A stretch of 64,000 nucleotides of DNA from Acidobacteriota bacterium. GTDB taxonomy: Bacteria > Acidobacteriota > UBA6911 > RPQK01 > JAJDTT01. The notes under the pieces were generated by a model. It was not told where the DNA came from and searched no databases. It saw only the letters and a list, made by a program, of their open reading frames with translations. The stretch covers positions 1 to 64,000 of the forward strand of contig JAJDTT010000278.1 in assembly GCA_022827025.1 (NCBI GenBank), written 5' to 3'. Of the stretch, positions 25,978 to 35,054 are shown in pieces (positions within the stretch are counted from its first letter, which is position 1; each line of letters starts with the position of its first letter). Both the position numbers and the translations under genes were made by a program.

Positions 25978-27196
25978 GGCGGAGCCCCTCCAACGGGTCC
26001 AGACCTGAAGCGGCGCGGGCCGGATACAGGGTGGCGGCAAAACTGATGAGAACCGCCAGCAGCGAAACCACCACCAGATCCCACGAATTCAACTGGAAGG
26101 GGACGTACGGAATCGAATAGACGCGCGGTTCCAGCTCGATGGCCTGGTAGGCGTCCAGGTACCAGGCGGTGGCCGCTCCCAGGATGCCGCCCAGACTCGT
26201 GCCGGCCAACCCGATGATGAGGCCCTGGAGCATGAACACCACGGTGACCGTTCGAGGAGTCCCTCCCATGGCGGTGATGATGGAAATATCCCGGTTCTTG
26301 TCCATGACCATGAGGGTCAAGGTGCTGACGATGTTCAGGGCGGCGACCAGAACGATGAGTCCGATGGCGACGAACAGGGCCAGCTTCTCCAACTCCAGAG
26401 CGGCGAACAGCGGCCGGTTCAGTTCGATCCAGGTGTTGGTGGCGAATCCGTCGCCCAGCGCCTCCTGCACGGTCCTGGCCTGGCTCTCGACGGCGTAGAT
26501 GTCCTCGACGCGCATCTCCAACGCCGAGGCCTGGTCCTTGGCAAGGCCGAAAAAGGACTGCGCGGCGGCCAGCGGCACCAGCGCCCAATTGGAGTCGTAC
26601 TCCCACAAGCCGGACTCGAAGACGGCCACGACCCGGAAACTCCCGATCCGCAAACTGCGGCCGAAGGGTGAGAGCTCCCCCTTCAGTCCGTAGGCCCGAA
26701 CCGGTTCCCCGACCAGCGCTCCCAGGGATCCCGCCAGGTCCTTCCCGAGGATGATGGGAAAGGGTTTGCCGCCGTCATGGAATCCCGCTGTGGTCCCCTC
26801 GATGATGGAGACGCTCAAATTGGTCAGTTGGCTCGGGTCTCCCCCGATCCCCTTCAGAATTGCCGCGCCCTGTCTCGAACCGGACTGCAGCATGGTCTGG
26901 CCGTAGACCGTCGGCACGACGCTCTTGATTCGGGGCATCCCGCTCAGGGCGTCGGCGATTCCCTGGTAGCCCGAGATGGCCCGCTCCCGGGCGGGCAGGA
27001 GATTGAGGTGTGAGGTGGCCCCCAGAATCCGGGCCTGGAATTCCCGCTGCAGGCCGTTGTTCAGGGCCAGGGCGATGGTGAGGGCCATCACGCCGGCCGC
27101 GACCCCGACCACCGAGATGATGCTGATGACCGAGATGACGGCCTGTTTGCGCCGTGCTCGAAGATAACGGAGGGCGACAAACAGCTCGAAACGCAA
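25970..27196 (-). CDS. lolC: Lipoprotein-releasing ABC transporter permease LolC/E
   Basis: 408 residues from a TTG behind GAGGGAC. Four membrane segments: one near residues 18-45 and three in the C-terminal half (about 270-395), with a large periplasmic MacB-like domain between them. The N-terminus (FELFVALRYLRARRKQAVISVISIIS) and C-terminus ([20 protein letters not shown]) are the standard Lol ends. Only one permease gene is present, so it may act as a homodimer (LolF-type) as in many non-enteric bacteria. Confidence 0.93.
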   Translation of the reverse strand: MRFELFVALRYLRARRKQAVISVISIISVVGVAAGVMALTIALALNNGLQREFQARILGATSHLNLLPARERAISGYQGIADALSGMPRIKSVVPTVYGQTMLQSGSRQGAAILKGIGGDPSQLTNLSVSIIEGTTAGFHDGGKPFPIILGKDLAGSLGALVGEPVRAYGLKGELSPFGRSLRIGSFRVVAVFESGLWEYDSNWALVPLAAAQSFFGLAKDQASALEMRVEDIYAVESQARTVQEALGDGFATNTWIELNRPLFAALELEKLALFVAIGLIVLVAALNIVSTLTLMVMDKNRDISIITAMGGTPRTVTVVFMLQGLIIGLAGTSLGGILGAATAWYLDAYQAIELEPRVYSIPYVPFQLNSWDLVVVSLLAVLISFAATLYPARAASGLDPLEGLRHE

Positions 27197-27264
27197 TTAC
27201 GTCCCTCTTTTCGCCGCCCGGGCATGGACGCCGCTTGCGGGCGACCCGGCCGAATTCTTGCCGC

Positions 27265-28782
27265 TCACTCCTGGTCTCGCGAGTCCCGTTCCCGCCGCGA
27301 CGGGCGGAGGTGGGGAAAGAGAATCACTTCCCGGATGGAGGGAGAGTTGGTCAACAGCATGGCAAGCCGGTCGATTCCGATTCCCTCGCCGGCCACCGGC
27401 GGCATTCCGTACTCGAGGGCCCGAACGTAGTCCTCGTCCATCTCGTGGGCTTCTTCGTTTCCCTGCTCCCGGTCGATGAGCTGCTCCCGGAACCGCTCCC
27501 TCTGCTCTTCCGGATCGTTCAGCTCGCTGTAGGCGTTGGCCAGTTCCAGGCCCCCGGCGAAGAGCTCGAAACGCTCCGTGAACCGGGGATCGTCGGCCTT
27601 CCGCTTGGACAGAGGGGACAACTGCGCCGGAAAATCATGGATGAAGGTGGGCTGGATCAAGTGCTTCTCGACCACCGTCTCGAACAGCAGTCCAAGCATC
27701 CGATCCCAACTCGTTCCCGGAGGCACTTCCAGGTTCCGGTCCCGAAGCAGGGTTTCGAGCGCCGTCGAGTCCATCAGGTCCTCTGCCGAAGGAGCCGTTT
27801 CACCGGACCAGAATTCACGAATCGATTCCGCCATGGTGTAGCGCCGAAACGTGGAGAAGTCGATGGTCGACGGTCCGTACTCCACCTCCAACCCATGGCA
27901 GACCTCCCGGACCAGCCCCTTCAACATCTCTTCCGTCAGGTCCATCAGGTCTCCGTAGTCGCTGTAGGCCTGGTAGAACTCCAGCATGGTGAACTCGGGA
28001 TTGTGGCGGGTGGACACGCCCTCGTTCCGAAAATTCCGGTTGATCTCGTACACCCGGTCCAACCCGCCCACCACCAGGCGTTTGAGGTAGAGCTCCGGCG
28101 CGACCCTCAGGAACAACGGGATGCCCAGCGCTTCGTGCCAGGTCTTGAAAGGCCGCGCCGTCGCACCCCCGGCCAGCGTCTGCATCATGGGGGTTTCCAC
28201 TTCCAGGAACCCCCTGTCCTCCAGAAAACGGCGGAAGAACGAGATGATCCGGTTGCGGCGGACGAATACGGACCGTACGCGCGGGTTGGCCATCAGGTCC
28301 AGATAGCGTTGCCGGTATCGCACCTCGACGTCGGCCAGGCCGTGCCACTTCTCGGGGAGGGGCCGCATCGACTTGGACAACAACTGCACCGAATCGGCGA
28401 AGACCGTGAGTTCTCCCGTACGGGTCCGCAGCAACTCGCCTTCCACGCCCAGAAAGTCCCCGATGTCCAGCAACCGGAACAGGTCGTGTTCCTCGGGTCC
28501 CACCCGGTCCCGGCGCACGTAGATCTGGAGCCGGCCCCCTCCCTGGCTCAGGTGGGCGAAGCTGACCTTGCCGTGGCCGCGGATCGAAACGATGCGGCCC
28601 GCGGTTCGAACCCTGTGCCGCGCGGACTCCAGCTCCGGCGCCTCCAGGTGGGAGAAGTCATCCAGGATCCGGGGAATCTCGTGGGTCAGGTCGTAGTTGG
28701 CGGGATAGGGATCGTAGCCGCCGGCCCGTATGCGCCGCAGCTTCTCCATCCGCCGGTCGATCAACTCGCTTCCGGAAGTCAT
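27265..28782 (-). CDS. lysS: Lysyl-tRNA synthetase, class II
   Basis: 505 residues with GGAGG upstream. The N-terminal OB-fold anticodon-binding domain (residues about 55-160) includes [17 protein letters not shown]. Class II motif 1 ([17 protein letters not shown]), motif 2 ([20 protein letters not shown]) and motif 3 ([13 protein letters not shown]) are all intact. It charges tRNA-Lys. It lies between nusB and lolC, spaced 63 and 68 bases from them. Confidence 0.97.
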   Translation of the reverse strand: MTSGSELIDRRMEKLRRIRAGGYDPYPANYDLTHEIPRILDDFSHLEAPELESARHRVRTAGRIVSIRGHGKVSFAHLSQGGGRLQIYVRRDRVGPEEHDLFRLLDIGDFLGVEGELLRTRTGELTVFADSVQLLSKSMRPLPEKWHGLADVEVRYRQRYLDLMANPRVRSVFVRRNRIISFFRRFLEDRGFLEVETPMMQTLAGGATARPFKTWHEALGIPLFLRVAPELYLKRLVVGGLDRVYEINRNFRNEGVSTRHNPEFTMLEFYQAYSDYGDLMDLTEEMLKGLVREVCHGLEVEYGPSTIDFSTFRRYTMAESIREFWSGETAPSAEDLMDSTALETLLRDRNLEVPPGTSWDRMLGLLFETVVEKHLIQPTFIHDFPAQLSPLSKRKADDPRFTERFELFAGGLELANAYSELNDPEEQRERFREQLIDREQGNEEAHEMDEDYVRALEYGMPPVAGEGIGIDRLAMLLTNSPSIREVILFPHLRPSRRERDSRDQE

Positions 28783-28845
28783 CGTGCCGTTCCCCGCCGC
28801 GGGGTCCTCCGTCCGTGGCGTTCGGAGCCCTTCATGGCCCTTGCC

Positions 28846-29265
28846 TCAACCGGCCTCCCGTCCGGCATCCAGTTCCTTGCGGATGGCATCCAGGATGCCG
28901 TTGACGAATTCCGCCGATCGCTCGGTCCCGAATTTTCGTGCGATCTCGATGGCCTCGCTGATGACCACCACCTTGGGCGTGTCCAGAAAGAGGAACTCGG
29001 CGACCCCCATGCGCAGCACGTTTCGATCGACCGCCGAAATCCTTCTCAATTCCCAGTTGTCGCAATGCCGTTGGATCAGGCCGTCGATCCGGCTCCTGTC
29101 CTGCAGTGACTTCCCGAACAGGCTGCCGGCGAAGCTGCGGGCCTCGGCCGCCGCGGCGGCATGAGCGTCCCAGAAGGACCGCTCCACCAGGGAGCCCGGG
29201 TCCCGGGTCACCTCCTGCTGATAGAGCATCTGCAGGGCATATTCGCGGGCCCGCCGGCGGCTCAT
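28846..29265 (-). CDS. nusB: Transcription antitermination factor NusB
   Basis: 139 residues, all-helical. It starts MSRRRAREYALQMLYQQEV as NusB proteins do and carries RISAVDRNVLRMGVAEF and the C-terminal VVISEAIEIARKFGTERSAEFVNGILD block. With NusE (S10) it binds boxA in rRNA leaders. ribH lies upstream, separated by 203 bases that hold an inverted repeat; the ribH-nusB order is widely conserved. Confidence 0.96.
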   Translation of the reverse strand: MSRRRAREYALQMLYQQEVTRDPGSLVERSFWDAHAAAAAEARSFAGSLFGKSLQDRSRIDGLIQRHCDNWELRRISAVDRNVLRMGVAEFLFLDTPKVVVISEAIEIARKFGTERSAEFVNGILDAIRKELDAGREAG

Positions 29266-29277
29266 ACCGAACTACTG

Positions 29278-29350
29278 AACCTGGGAGCCTGCGCGGCAGA
29301 AATCAATCTACTGCTCGCTACGATCATTTCTACGGTGCAGGCTCCTGTGG
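29278..29350. repeat. Inverted-repeat element E, copy 1
   Basis: Two arms, GGAGCCTGC-GCGGCAGAAAT (29284-29303) and ATTTCTACGGTGCAGGCTCC (29326-29345), can fold into an imperfect long hairpin between ribH and nusB. The loop holds CTCGCTACGATCAT, whose exact complement recurs in element E copy 2 at 59247-59288. The rest of 29266-29468 shows nothing I recognise. Confidence 0.75.
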
Positions 29351-29468
29351 AGTCGTCCCACCCGCCGGCGGGATCGATGGTCTTGCGCCTGGAAGAACGC
29401 CATTCCCGGCCTGAACGCCGACACGGGAGGCCACGGAGCGCGTCCCTTCCCCGCTTTCACCCGGGCCA

Positions 29469-29942
29469 TCAGCCGTCCGCCAGCTTCTGACGGGCCAGGT
29501 CGGCCATTTCCACCGCGGCGGACGCCGCTTCCGCCCCCTTGTTTCCATGTTTCAAGCCGGCGCGATTGATGGCTTGTTCGGTGGTATCCGCCGTGATCAG
29601 GCCGTAGGTGATGGGGACGCCCTGCTCCAATGCCAGTCGCGACAGAGCCCCCGTCACCTGCGAAGCCAGGTATTCGTAATGGTCCGTCTCTCCCCGAATC
29701 AGGGTTCCGAGGCAGACCACCGCGTCGCAGATCCCGGCCGAAGCCAGTTTCCGGGCGGCAAACGGGATTTCGAAGCTCCCGGGCACGTGAACGACGGTCA
29801 CGCCATCATCCGGGACTCCGAGGCGGTGGAGCACGTCCAATGCGCCCTTCAAGAGCCGATCGGTGACCAACTCGTTGAACCGGCTGACCACCACGCCGAT
29901 CCTGAGATCCGCGCCATTCATGCGTCCTGTGATTTCTTTCAC
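29469..29942 (-). CDS. ribH: 6,7-dimethyl-8-ribityllumazine synthase
   Basis: 157 residues from a GTG behind GGGAGAG (ATG 29921 is an alternative). The lumazine synthase blocks are intact: VVVSRFNELVTDRLLKGA, VHVPGSFEIPFAARKLA, CLGTLIRGETDHYEYLA with the substrate region, and GLITADTTEQAINRAG. It condenses 5-amino-6-ribitylaminouracil with dihydroxybutanone phosphate in riboflavin synthesis. Other rib genes are absent here and no FMN riboswitch was seen upstream. Confidence 0.96.
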   Translation of the reverse strand: MKEITGRMNGADLRIGVVVSRFNELVTDRLLKGALDVLHRLGVPDDGVTVVHVPGSFEIPFAARKLASAGICDAVVCLGTLIRGETDHYEYLASQVTGALSRLALEQGVPITYGLITADTTEQAINRAGLKHGNKGAEAASAAVEMADLARQKLADG

Positions 29943-30021
29943 GTCCGTCTCTCCCGGAACCCAGTCTACTACGACTCGCGGTCCGCAGTGGCGATTGCAA
30001 CGCGCTGCCGGGCTTCCGGCG

Positions 30022-30804
30022 TCACCGTCCCTTGAAACGGGGTCGCCTCTTTTCCATGAAGGCCCGGGTCCCTTCCTTCATGTCATCCGTGCCGGAAGCC
30101 AGCCCGAAGAGGGCCGTTTCCAGGTCGAGTCCGGCTTGCAGGGGCAGGTCGTAACCCCGATTCACCGCCTCGAAACAGTACCTGACGGCCAAAGGGGCCT
30201 GACCGGCGATTCGGGACGCCAGTTCACGACAGGTGGGCAGAAGATCCTCCGGTTTTACGACGCGGCTCACCAGGCCGGCCTCCAAGGCCTCCCGGGCGGA
30301 CAGGGTCCTGCCGCAGAGCAACAACTCGAGAGCCTTGGAGCGTCCCACGATTCGCGCCAGGCGCTGCGTGCCGCCATAGCCGGGAATGATCCCCAGCTTC
30401 ACCTCAGGCAAACCGATTCGAGCATCCGTCCCCGCAATCCGGATATGACACGCCAACGCCAGCTCGCAGCCCCCGCCGAGGCAGAAGCCCCGCACCGCGG
30501 CCAGAACCGGTTTGGACCCGCGTTCGATACGGTTCAGGGCGGCATGGCCCCGGCGGGAGAAAGCCTGGGAGGTCTCGGCGTCCAACCGGTGGACCTCGGG
30601 GATGTCGGCTCCGGCGGAAAACGCCTTCCCGGCTCCCGAGAGGAGCACGACGCGGACTTCCTCATTCCGCTCCAAAGTCCGGAAGGCCGAATCCAACTCC
30701 CGAATCGTCTCCTCGTTCAAGGCGTTCAGGACCGCCGGCCGTTCCAGGGTCAGCTCGGCCACTCCTCCCGAATCGATCTCCAGCCTCAGGTTGCGGAATT
30801 TCAT
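30022..30804 (-). CDS. Enoyl-CoA hydratase/isomerase (crotonase family)
   Basis: 260 residues. Oxyanion-hole block KAFSAGADIPEVHRL; GFCLGGGCELALACHIRI carries the first catalytic Glu and PEVKLGIIPGYGGTQRLARIVG the second, so it is probably an active hydratase. The C-terminus (KEGTRAFMEKRRPRFKG) is standard. It hydrates 2-enoyl-CoA in fatty-acid or amino-acid breakdown. It lies between pgsA and ribH with no other beta-oxidation genes nearby. Confidence 0.92.
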   Translation of the reverse strand: MKFRNLRLEIDSGGVAELTLERPAVLNALNEETIRELDSAFRTLERNEEVRVVLLSGAGKAFSAGADIPEVHRLDAETSQAFSRRGHAALNRIERGSKPVLAAVRGFCLGGGCELALACHIRIAGTDARIGLPEVKLGIIPGYGGTQRLARIVGRSKALELLLCGRTLSAREALEAGLVSRVVKPEDLLPTCRELASRIAGQAPLAVRYCFEAVNRGYDLPLQAGLDLETALFGLASGTDDMKEGTRAFMEKRRPRFKGR

Positions 30805-30828
30805 GTCAACTTCCGAAATACAGGCGGT

Positions 30829-31380
30829 TCACCCCCGGTTACAGGCGAAGATACGGACGCCGCGGACCAGGTACTGGAGACCGCTGCCCACCGCCAGAAG
30901 GGCCGTGACACCGAAGAGTCCTGCGTAAAACGGGATTCGCCACGGGATCACGTTGTCCACGAGGACCGCCAGGATGGTCGTGAACTGGGCCAGTGTGGAC
31001 AACTTCCCCAGGATGGACGGCGGAAACGCCTTGGTGCCGGCGTAGGCGTAGGTCGAGAGGGCGCCGATTCCAAGAACCAGGTCCCGCGCCACCACCGACA
31101 GAGGCAACCAGTGCGGGATCCGGACCTCCAGAGCCGGGTTCTCCAGGGAGAGCACGACCAGAGCGCCGACCATCAGGAGCTTGTCGGCCAGGGGATCCAG
31201 AAACCTGCCCAAGGCGGTCCGCTGGCCGTATTTCCGGGCGACCAGCCCGTCCAGCAGGTCGGTGGCCCCGGCCAGAATGAACACCGCCAGAGCGGTGCCG
31301 ACCGACCCCGAAGCGACCAGCCACATAAAAAACGGGACCGAGAGGATCCGAAGCACCGTGAGCTGGTTTGCTGAGGTCAT
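30829..31380 (-). CDS. pgsA: CDP-diacylglycerol-glycerol-3-phosphate 3-phosphatidyltransferase
   Basis: 183 residues from ATG 31380 (MTSANQLTVLRI). The CDP-alcohol phosphotransferase motif is complete: DLLDGLVARKYGQRTALGRF continuing to LDPLADK, i.e. DGxxAR-x8-GxxxDxxxD. About five membrane segments. It makes phosphatidylglycerophosphate for the inner membrane. It lies downstream of the PTS genes on the same strand, with a 58-base gap to ptsI. Confidence 0.93.
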   Translation of the reverse strand: MTSANQLTVLRILSVPFFMWLVASGSVGTALAVFILAGATDLLDGLVARKYGQRTALGRFLDPLADKLLMVGALVVLSLENPALEVRIPHWLPLSVVARDLVLGIGALSTYAYAGTKAFPPSILGKLSTLAQFTTILAVLVDNVIPWRIPFYAGLFGVTALLAVGSGLQYLVRGVRIFACNRG

Positions 31381-31438
31381 GGCCAATCACCGCCAGATGG
31401 TCCCACTCCCCTCCGGCGCCGGTCGAGATCTCAAGGAG

Positions 31439-33238
31439 TCAACACTTGATGAACCGGGAACCCGATCCCTGGCCGACGGTTTCCCACGACGGCATCTCGC
31501 GCTTCACGAACTGTTCGACCTCCTGAATCGTGGAAAACCGCAACAGCTCCCGGATCTTCTCCCGCGCTTCCTCATAGACCATCTCCCGAATTCTCTTTTT
31601 CACCGCCGGAATGGAGAACGGGTTCATGGAAAGCCGTTGAAAACCCATGCCGATGAGCAGGTACGCGTAGAGCGGCTGCGCGGCCACCTCTCCGCAGACA
31701 TAGGCGGGAATGCGATTCTCGGACGCGACTCTGGCCACCCGTTCCAGGCTCTTCAGAATGGCCGGGTGGAGGGGGTTGAAGAGGGAAGACAGGAGGTCGC
31801 TGGATCGGTCGACCGCCAGCGTGAACTGGATCAGATCGTTGCTGCCCACCGACACGAAATCGGCATGCCGGCAGATTCCGTCCAGCACCAGCACGGCTGA
31901 AGGGACCTCGATCATGGCGCCCACCTGGATCGGCGATTCCGGTTCCATTCCGGATTCTTCGGACACCTCCCGCTCCACTTGCCGAATCAGATCGCGGGCG
32001 GTGACCAGCTCGTCCGCACTCGAGATCATGGGGAGCAGAATTCGCAGGTCACCCTCTCTTCGGGCACTGACGATGGCTCTCACCTGATCCCGAAACAGGT
32101 GGGGATGGTCCAGGCTCATACGAATCCCCCGGAGGCCCAGTACGGGTCCCTCGCCTGCCAGCCGCGTAAAATAGGGATGATCTTCCGTGCCCATGTCCAG
32201 GGTCCGGATGACGGCAGGCCGCCGGCCCGTCAATCGGGCCAACCGCCGATAGATGTTCAACTGCTCGTCGAACCGGACCGGACCACTCTTTTCGCCCATG
32301 TAGACGAACTCGGAACGAAACAGTCCGATTCCCTCCGCCCCCAAACCGAAGGCCACCGTGGCTTCGTCTTCCATGTCGGTGTTGGCGAGCACGGAGACGA
32401 CCCTCCCGTCGGAGGTGCAAGAGGGCCTGGAGTCCCCCTCCAACTCGGAGCTGCGACGCTGCTCCTCCCGCAGCAACACCTGGAAATCCCGGCGCTCTCC
32501 CGCCGACGGCTGCACCAGGACGACACCCTCGGAGCCGTCGACGATCATTTCATCGCCGGTACGAATGGTTCCCTCCAGCCCCGGCACGCCGGAAACAGCC
32601 GGAATGCGGTGCACGCGGGCGATGATGGTGATATGCGAGGTCTGTCCCCCACGCGTCGAGACCAGTCCCTTGACTTGGGCCAGCGGAAAACCGGCCAGAT
32701 CCGAGAGTCCGATTTCCGGCCCCACCAGAATCAGGTCTTCGGACGATTCTTCCTCCTGCCGGGGCGGTCCGGACTCACCCAGGTTGGCCACGATTCGCCG
32801 CGCCACTTCTTCCAGGTCCGATCCACGGTCCCGGAAGAAGGGATCGGTCAAAGTGCGGTACACGGCCAGCCACTCCTCGGTGGCCTCCCAGACGGCCCGC
32901 TCGGGACCGTACAGGTGATCCCTGATCTTGGATCGGATCTGCTCCAGGAACTCCCGGTCTTCAAGGATCAGCCGATGGGCGTCGATGATGTAGGAGTGTT
33001 CCTTGCCCAGTTGTTGCTCGAATCGTTCCTTGATCCGGACCAGTTGCTCCCGGGACTTGGCCAGGGCTTCCTGCAGCCTCTCCAACTCGCGGGGCGCTTC
33101 GGCCGGGGACACATACAGCCGATGGAAGTCCGGCGCGTGTTGTTCGATCCGATACGCTCTTCCAGCCGCGAGTCCCGGAGACAGGGGCGTGCCCACCAGT
33201 CTCCGGCCAGATTCGGTGCGTTGCAGCTTCTCCACCAT
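31439..33238 (-). CDS. ptsI: Phosphoenolpyruvate-protein phosphotransferase (PTS Enzyme I)
   Basis: 599 residues from ATG 33238 (GTG 33235 is also placed well behind GAGGG). LVGTPLSPGLAAGRAYRIE opens the protein; the phospho-His is in GGQTSHITIIARVHRIPAV; GLFRSEFVYM and IGSNDLIQFTLAVDR-like blocks (here VGSNDLIQFTLAVDR) form the PEP-binding C-terminal barrel; the C-terminal Cys is in YVCGEVAAQP. It takes phosphate from PEP and hands it to HPr. Downstream of HPr, EIIA-Man and hprK; no sugar permease is nearby, so a regulatory PTS is likely. Confidence 0.95.
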   Translation of the reverse strand: MVEKLQRTESGRRLVGTPLSPGLAAGRAYRIEQHAPDFHRLYVSPAEAPRELERLQEALAKSREQLVRIKERFEQQLGKEHSYIIDAHRLILEDREFLEQIRSKIRDHLYGPERAVWEATEEWLAVYRTLTDPFFRDRGSDLEEVARRIVANLGESGPPRQEEESSEDLILVGPEIGLSDLAGFPLAQVKGLVSTRGGQTSHITIIARVHRIPAVSGVPGLEGTIRTGDEMIVDGSEGVVLVQPSAGERRDFQVLLREEQRRSSELEGDSRPSCTSDGRVVSVLANTDMEDEATVAFGLGAEGIGLFRSEFVYMGEKSGPVRFDEQLNIYRRLARLTGRRPAVIRTLDMGTEDHPYFTRLAGEGPVLGLRGIRMSLDHPHLFRDQVRAIVSARREGDLRILLPMISSADELVTARDLIRQVEREVSEESGMEPESPIQVGAMIEVPSAVLVLDGICRHADFVSVGSNDLIQFTLAVDRSSDLLSSLFNPLHPAILKSLERVARVASENRIPAYVCGEVAAQPLYAYLLIGMGFQRLSMNPFSIPAVKKRIREMVYEEAREKIRELLRFSTIQEVEQFVKREMPSWETVGQGSGSRFIKC

Positions 33239-33331
33239 TTCCCTCGAATTCCCTCGAAAATACAGCAAAGACCCGGGTCTTCCTATCGGGAGCGAATCGC
33301 GTCGATCACCCCGGGAATCACGCCCGCGACC

Positions 33332-33607
33332 TTACTTTTCCTCTCCGAACCGGTTCCTGACCAGAGTCTCCATCGCCTCGGCCGCCTCGATCTCGTCGGA
33401 CCCGCGAACCGTGAATTCCAGCTCGGTTCCGCAAGAGGCGGCCAACAGGAGAATGCCCAGGATGCTCTTGCCGTCGATCTCCTGCGACCCGCCGACCCTT
33501 GAGAGCTTGACGTCGCTGTCAAAACGGGACGCCGTCCTGACCAGCTTCGCCGCCGCGCGGGCGTGCAGCCCCAGGCGATTCCGGATCCGCACGACCCGCC
33601 GGATCAT
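33332..33607 (-). CDS. ptsH: Phosphocarrier protein HPr
   Basis: 91 residues. The active-site His15 is in NRLGLHARAAAKLV. The regulatory Ser (Ser48) is in DGKSILGILLLAAS, matching the HPr kinase target site. Both sites are intact, so it can be phosphorylated by Enzyme I and by the HprK encoded two genes upstream. Its ATG overlaps the EIIA stop (ATGA), which implies coupled translation. Confidence 0.97.
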   Translation of the reverse strand: MIRRVVRIRNRLGLHARAAAKLVRTASRFDSDVKLSRVGGSQEIDGKSILGILLLAASCGTELEFTVRGSDEIEAAEAMETLVRNRFGEEK

Positions 33608-34032
33608 TCCCCCAGCAACCCGCTGGCCAGCGCGATGTGTTTCTGCCCCTGTTCCAGGACCCGTTGCGCGAGTTCGCTCACGTCCTCCCTGCCCGTCTGG
33701 TTGGCCAGCTTGATGATCATGGGGAGGTTCACTCCGGTGACGATTTCCACCTCTCCCTTCTTCAACAGGGCGAGAGTCAAATTGGACGGCGTCCCTCCGA
33801 ACATGTCGGTCAGGATGATAACGCCGCCGCCCCGGTCGAGGGTGCTGATGGCCTCTTCGATCCCCTGCCGGGACCGGTCCACGTCGTCATGCCACCCGAT
33901 GGAGACCGGCAGTACGTGGGGGATCGCACCGACGATCATCTCGGCGGCGGCGACCAGCTCATGGCCCAGTCTCCCGTGAGTGACGACCAGTCCTCCGATT
34001 CGGTTCCGTTCCGTTTCATTCATTGTCGCCAT
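33604..34032 (-). CDS. PTS EIIA component, mannose family
   Basis: 142 residues from ATG 34032, or 139 from ATG 34023. GLVVTHGRLGHELVAAAEMI holds the phospho-His (His19), and ILTDMFGGTPSNLTLALL is the signature of the mannose-type EIIA fold. No EIIB, EIIC or EIID partner is present in the window. In similar clusters of diderm bacteria this EIIA is thought to be a regulator rather than a transporter part. It overlaps hprK and HPr at its two ends. Confidence 0.95.
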   Translation of the reverse strand: MATMNETERNRIGGLVVTHGRLGHELVAAAEMIVGAIPHVLPVSIGWHDDVDRSRQGIEEAISTLDRGGGVIILTDMFGGTPSNLTLALLKKGEVEIVTGVNLPMIIKLANQTGREDVSELAQRVLEQGQKHIALASGLLGE

Positions 34033-35008
34033 CCCCCGCCCGGGGTTGTTCTCCTCGACCCCACGGTACTTGGATCCTGCGTTCCAGGAGGCGAATCGAC
34101 TCCAGCGCGGGATTATATCCCTGCATCTTCAATTTCTGGACTCTGACGGCCACCTCCACCAGGGTCGCCAGGGTTCGTCCAGGCGCCACCGGAATCGTGA
34201 TCAACGGAAGGTCCACTCCCAGGACGCGATATTTCTCTTCCTCCAGTCCCAAACGGTCCCGCGTATCCCGTTCCGGCCATTTCTCCAGCTTGATCACCAG
34301 ATCGACGGGCCGGGCGGGGCTCAGCACGGAGATCCCGAACAGATCCCTGACGTTGATGATGCCCAACCCCCGCAGTTCCATGTGAAAGGGCGCATCGGGA
34401 GGACCGGACCCCACCAGGCTGTCGCCGGAAACCTTCTTCAATACGACCAGATCGTCGCTGACCAGACGGTGGCCCCTCAGGATCAGGTCCAGAGCGCACT
34501 CGCTCTTGCCGATACCCGATTCCCCCACCAGCAGGACCCCGAGCCCCAAGAGCTCCACCAGGACGCCATGGATGGTCCGGGTGAGGGCCAGATGTTCCTG
34601 CAGACTGGCCGTGACCTCGACGATGGCCCGGGAGCTGAGCGCCGTCGTCGTGAGTACCGGAGTCGAGGCCTTCTCCGCCTCGGCCAGAAAATCGGGCGGC
34701 GGCGCCAATCCGGTCGTCACCAGGATGCAACAGAGTCCGACGTCGAAGGAGTCGGAGAAAACCTTCCGGCGACGCTCCGGCGACAACTCCTCCATGTAGT
34801 AGGTCTCGGTGCGGCCCACGAACTGCACCCGTCCCCGGTGCAGGTAACGCGTGTATCCCGAAAGGGCCAGGCCCAACTTCTGGATTCTGGGAGAGGTGAT
34901 GGAGTTGTCCAGACCGGCGCCGCTGGAGGCGAGCGCCAGGTTCAGGGCCGGGTCCATGGACTCGTAGAACTGTCGAACGGTCACCGAGGGAATGGAATGA
35001 TTCTGCAT
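34016..35008 (-). CDS. hprK: HPr kinase/phosphorylase
   Basis: 330 residues. Walker A is GESGIGKSE (162-170), followed by a DDLVVLKK block and the HPrK signature GLGIINVRDLFGISVL. The N-terminal domain is of the usual length. It phosphorylates and dephosphorylates Ser48 of HPr. It sits between rpoN and EIIA-Man, an arrangement shared with many Gram-negative bacteria in which it couples carbon or nitrogen status to the PTS. Confidence 0.97.
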   Translation of the reverse strand: MQNHSIPSVTVRQFYESMDPALNLALASSGAGLDNSITSPRIQKLGLALSGYTRYLHRGRVQFVGRTETYYMEELSPERRRKVFSDSFDVGLCCILVTTGLAPPPDFLAEAEKASTPVLTTTALSSRAIVEVTASLQEHLALTRTIHGVLVELLGLGVLLVGESGIGKSECALDLILRGHRLVSDDLVVLKKVSGDSLVGSGPPDAPFHMELRGLGIINVRDLFGISVLSPARPVDLVIKLEKWPERDTRDRLGLEEEKYRVLGVDLPLITIPVAPGRTLATLVEVAVRVQKLKMQGYNPALESIRLLERRIQVPWGRGEQPRAGDGDNE

Positions 35009-35054
35009 GGTTCACGCCTCGCATGCGGCCCTCAGGGCAGGAAATGAACGAGGA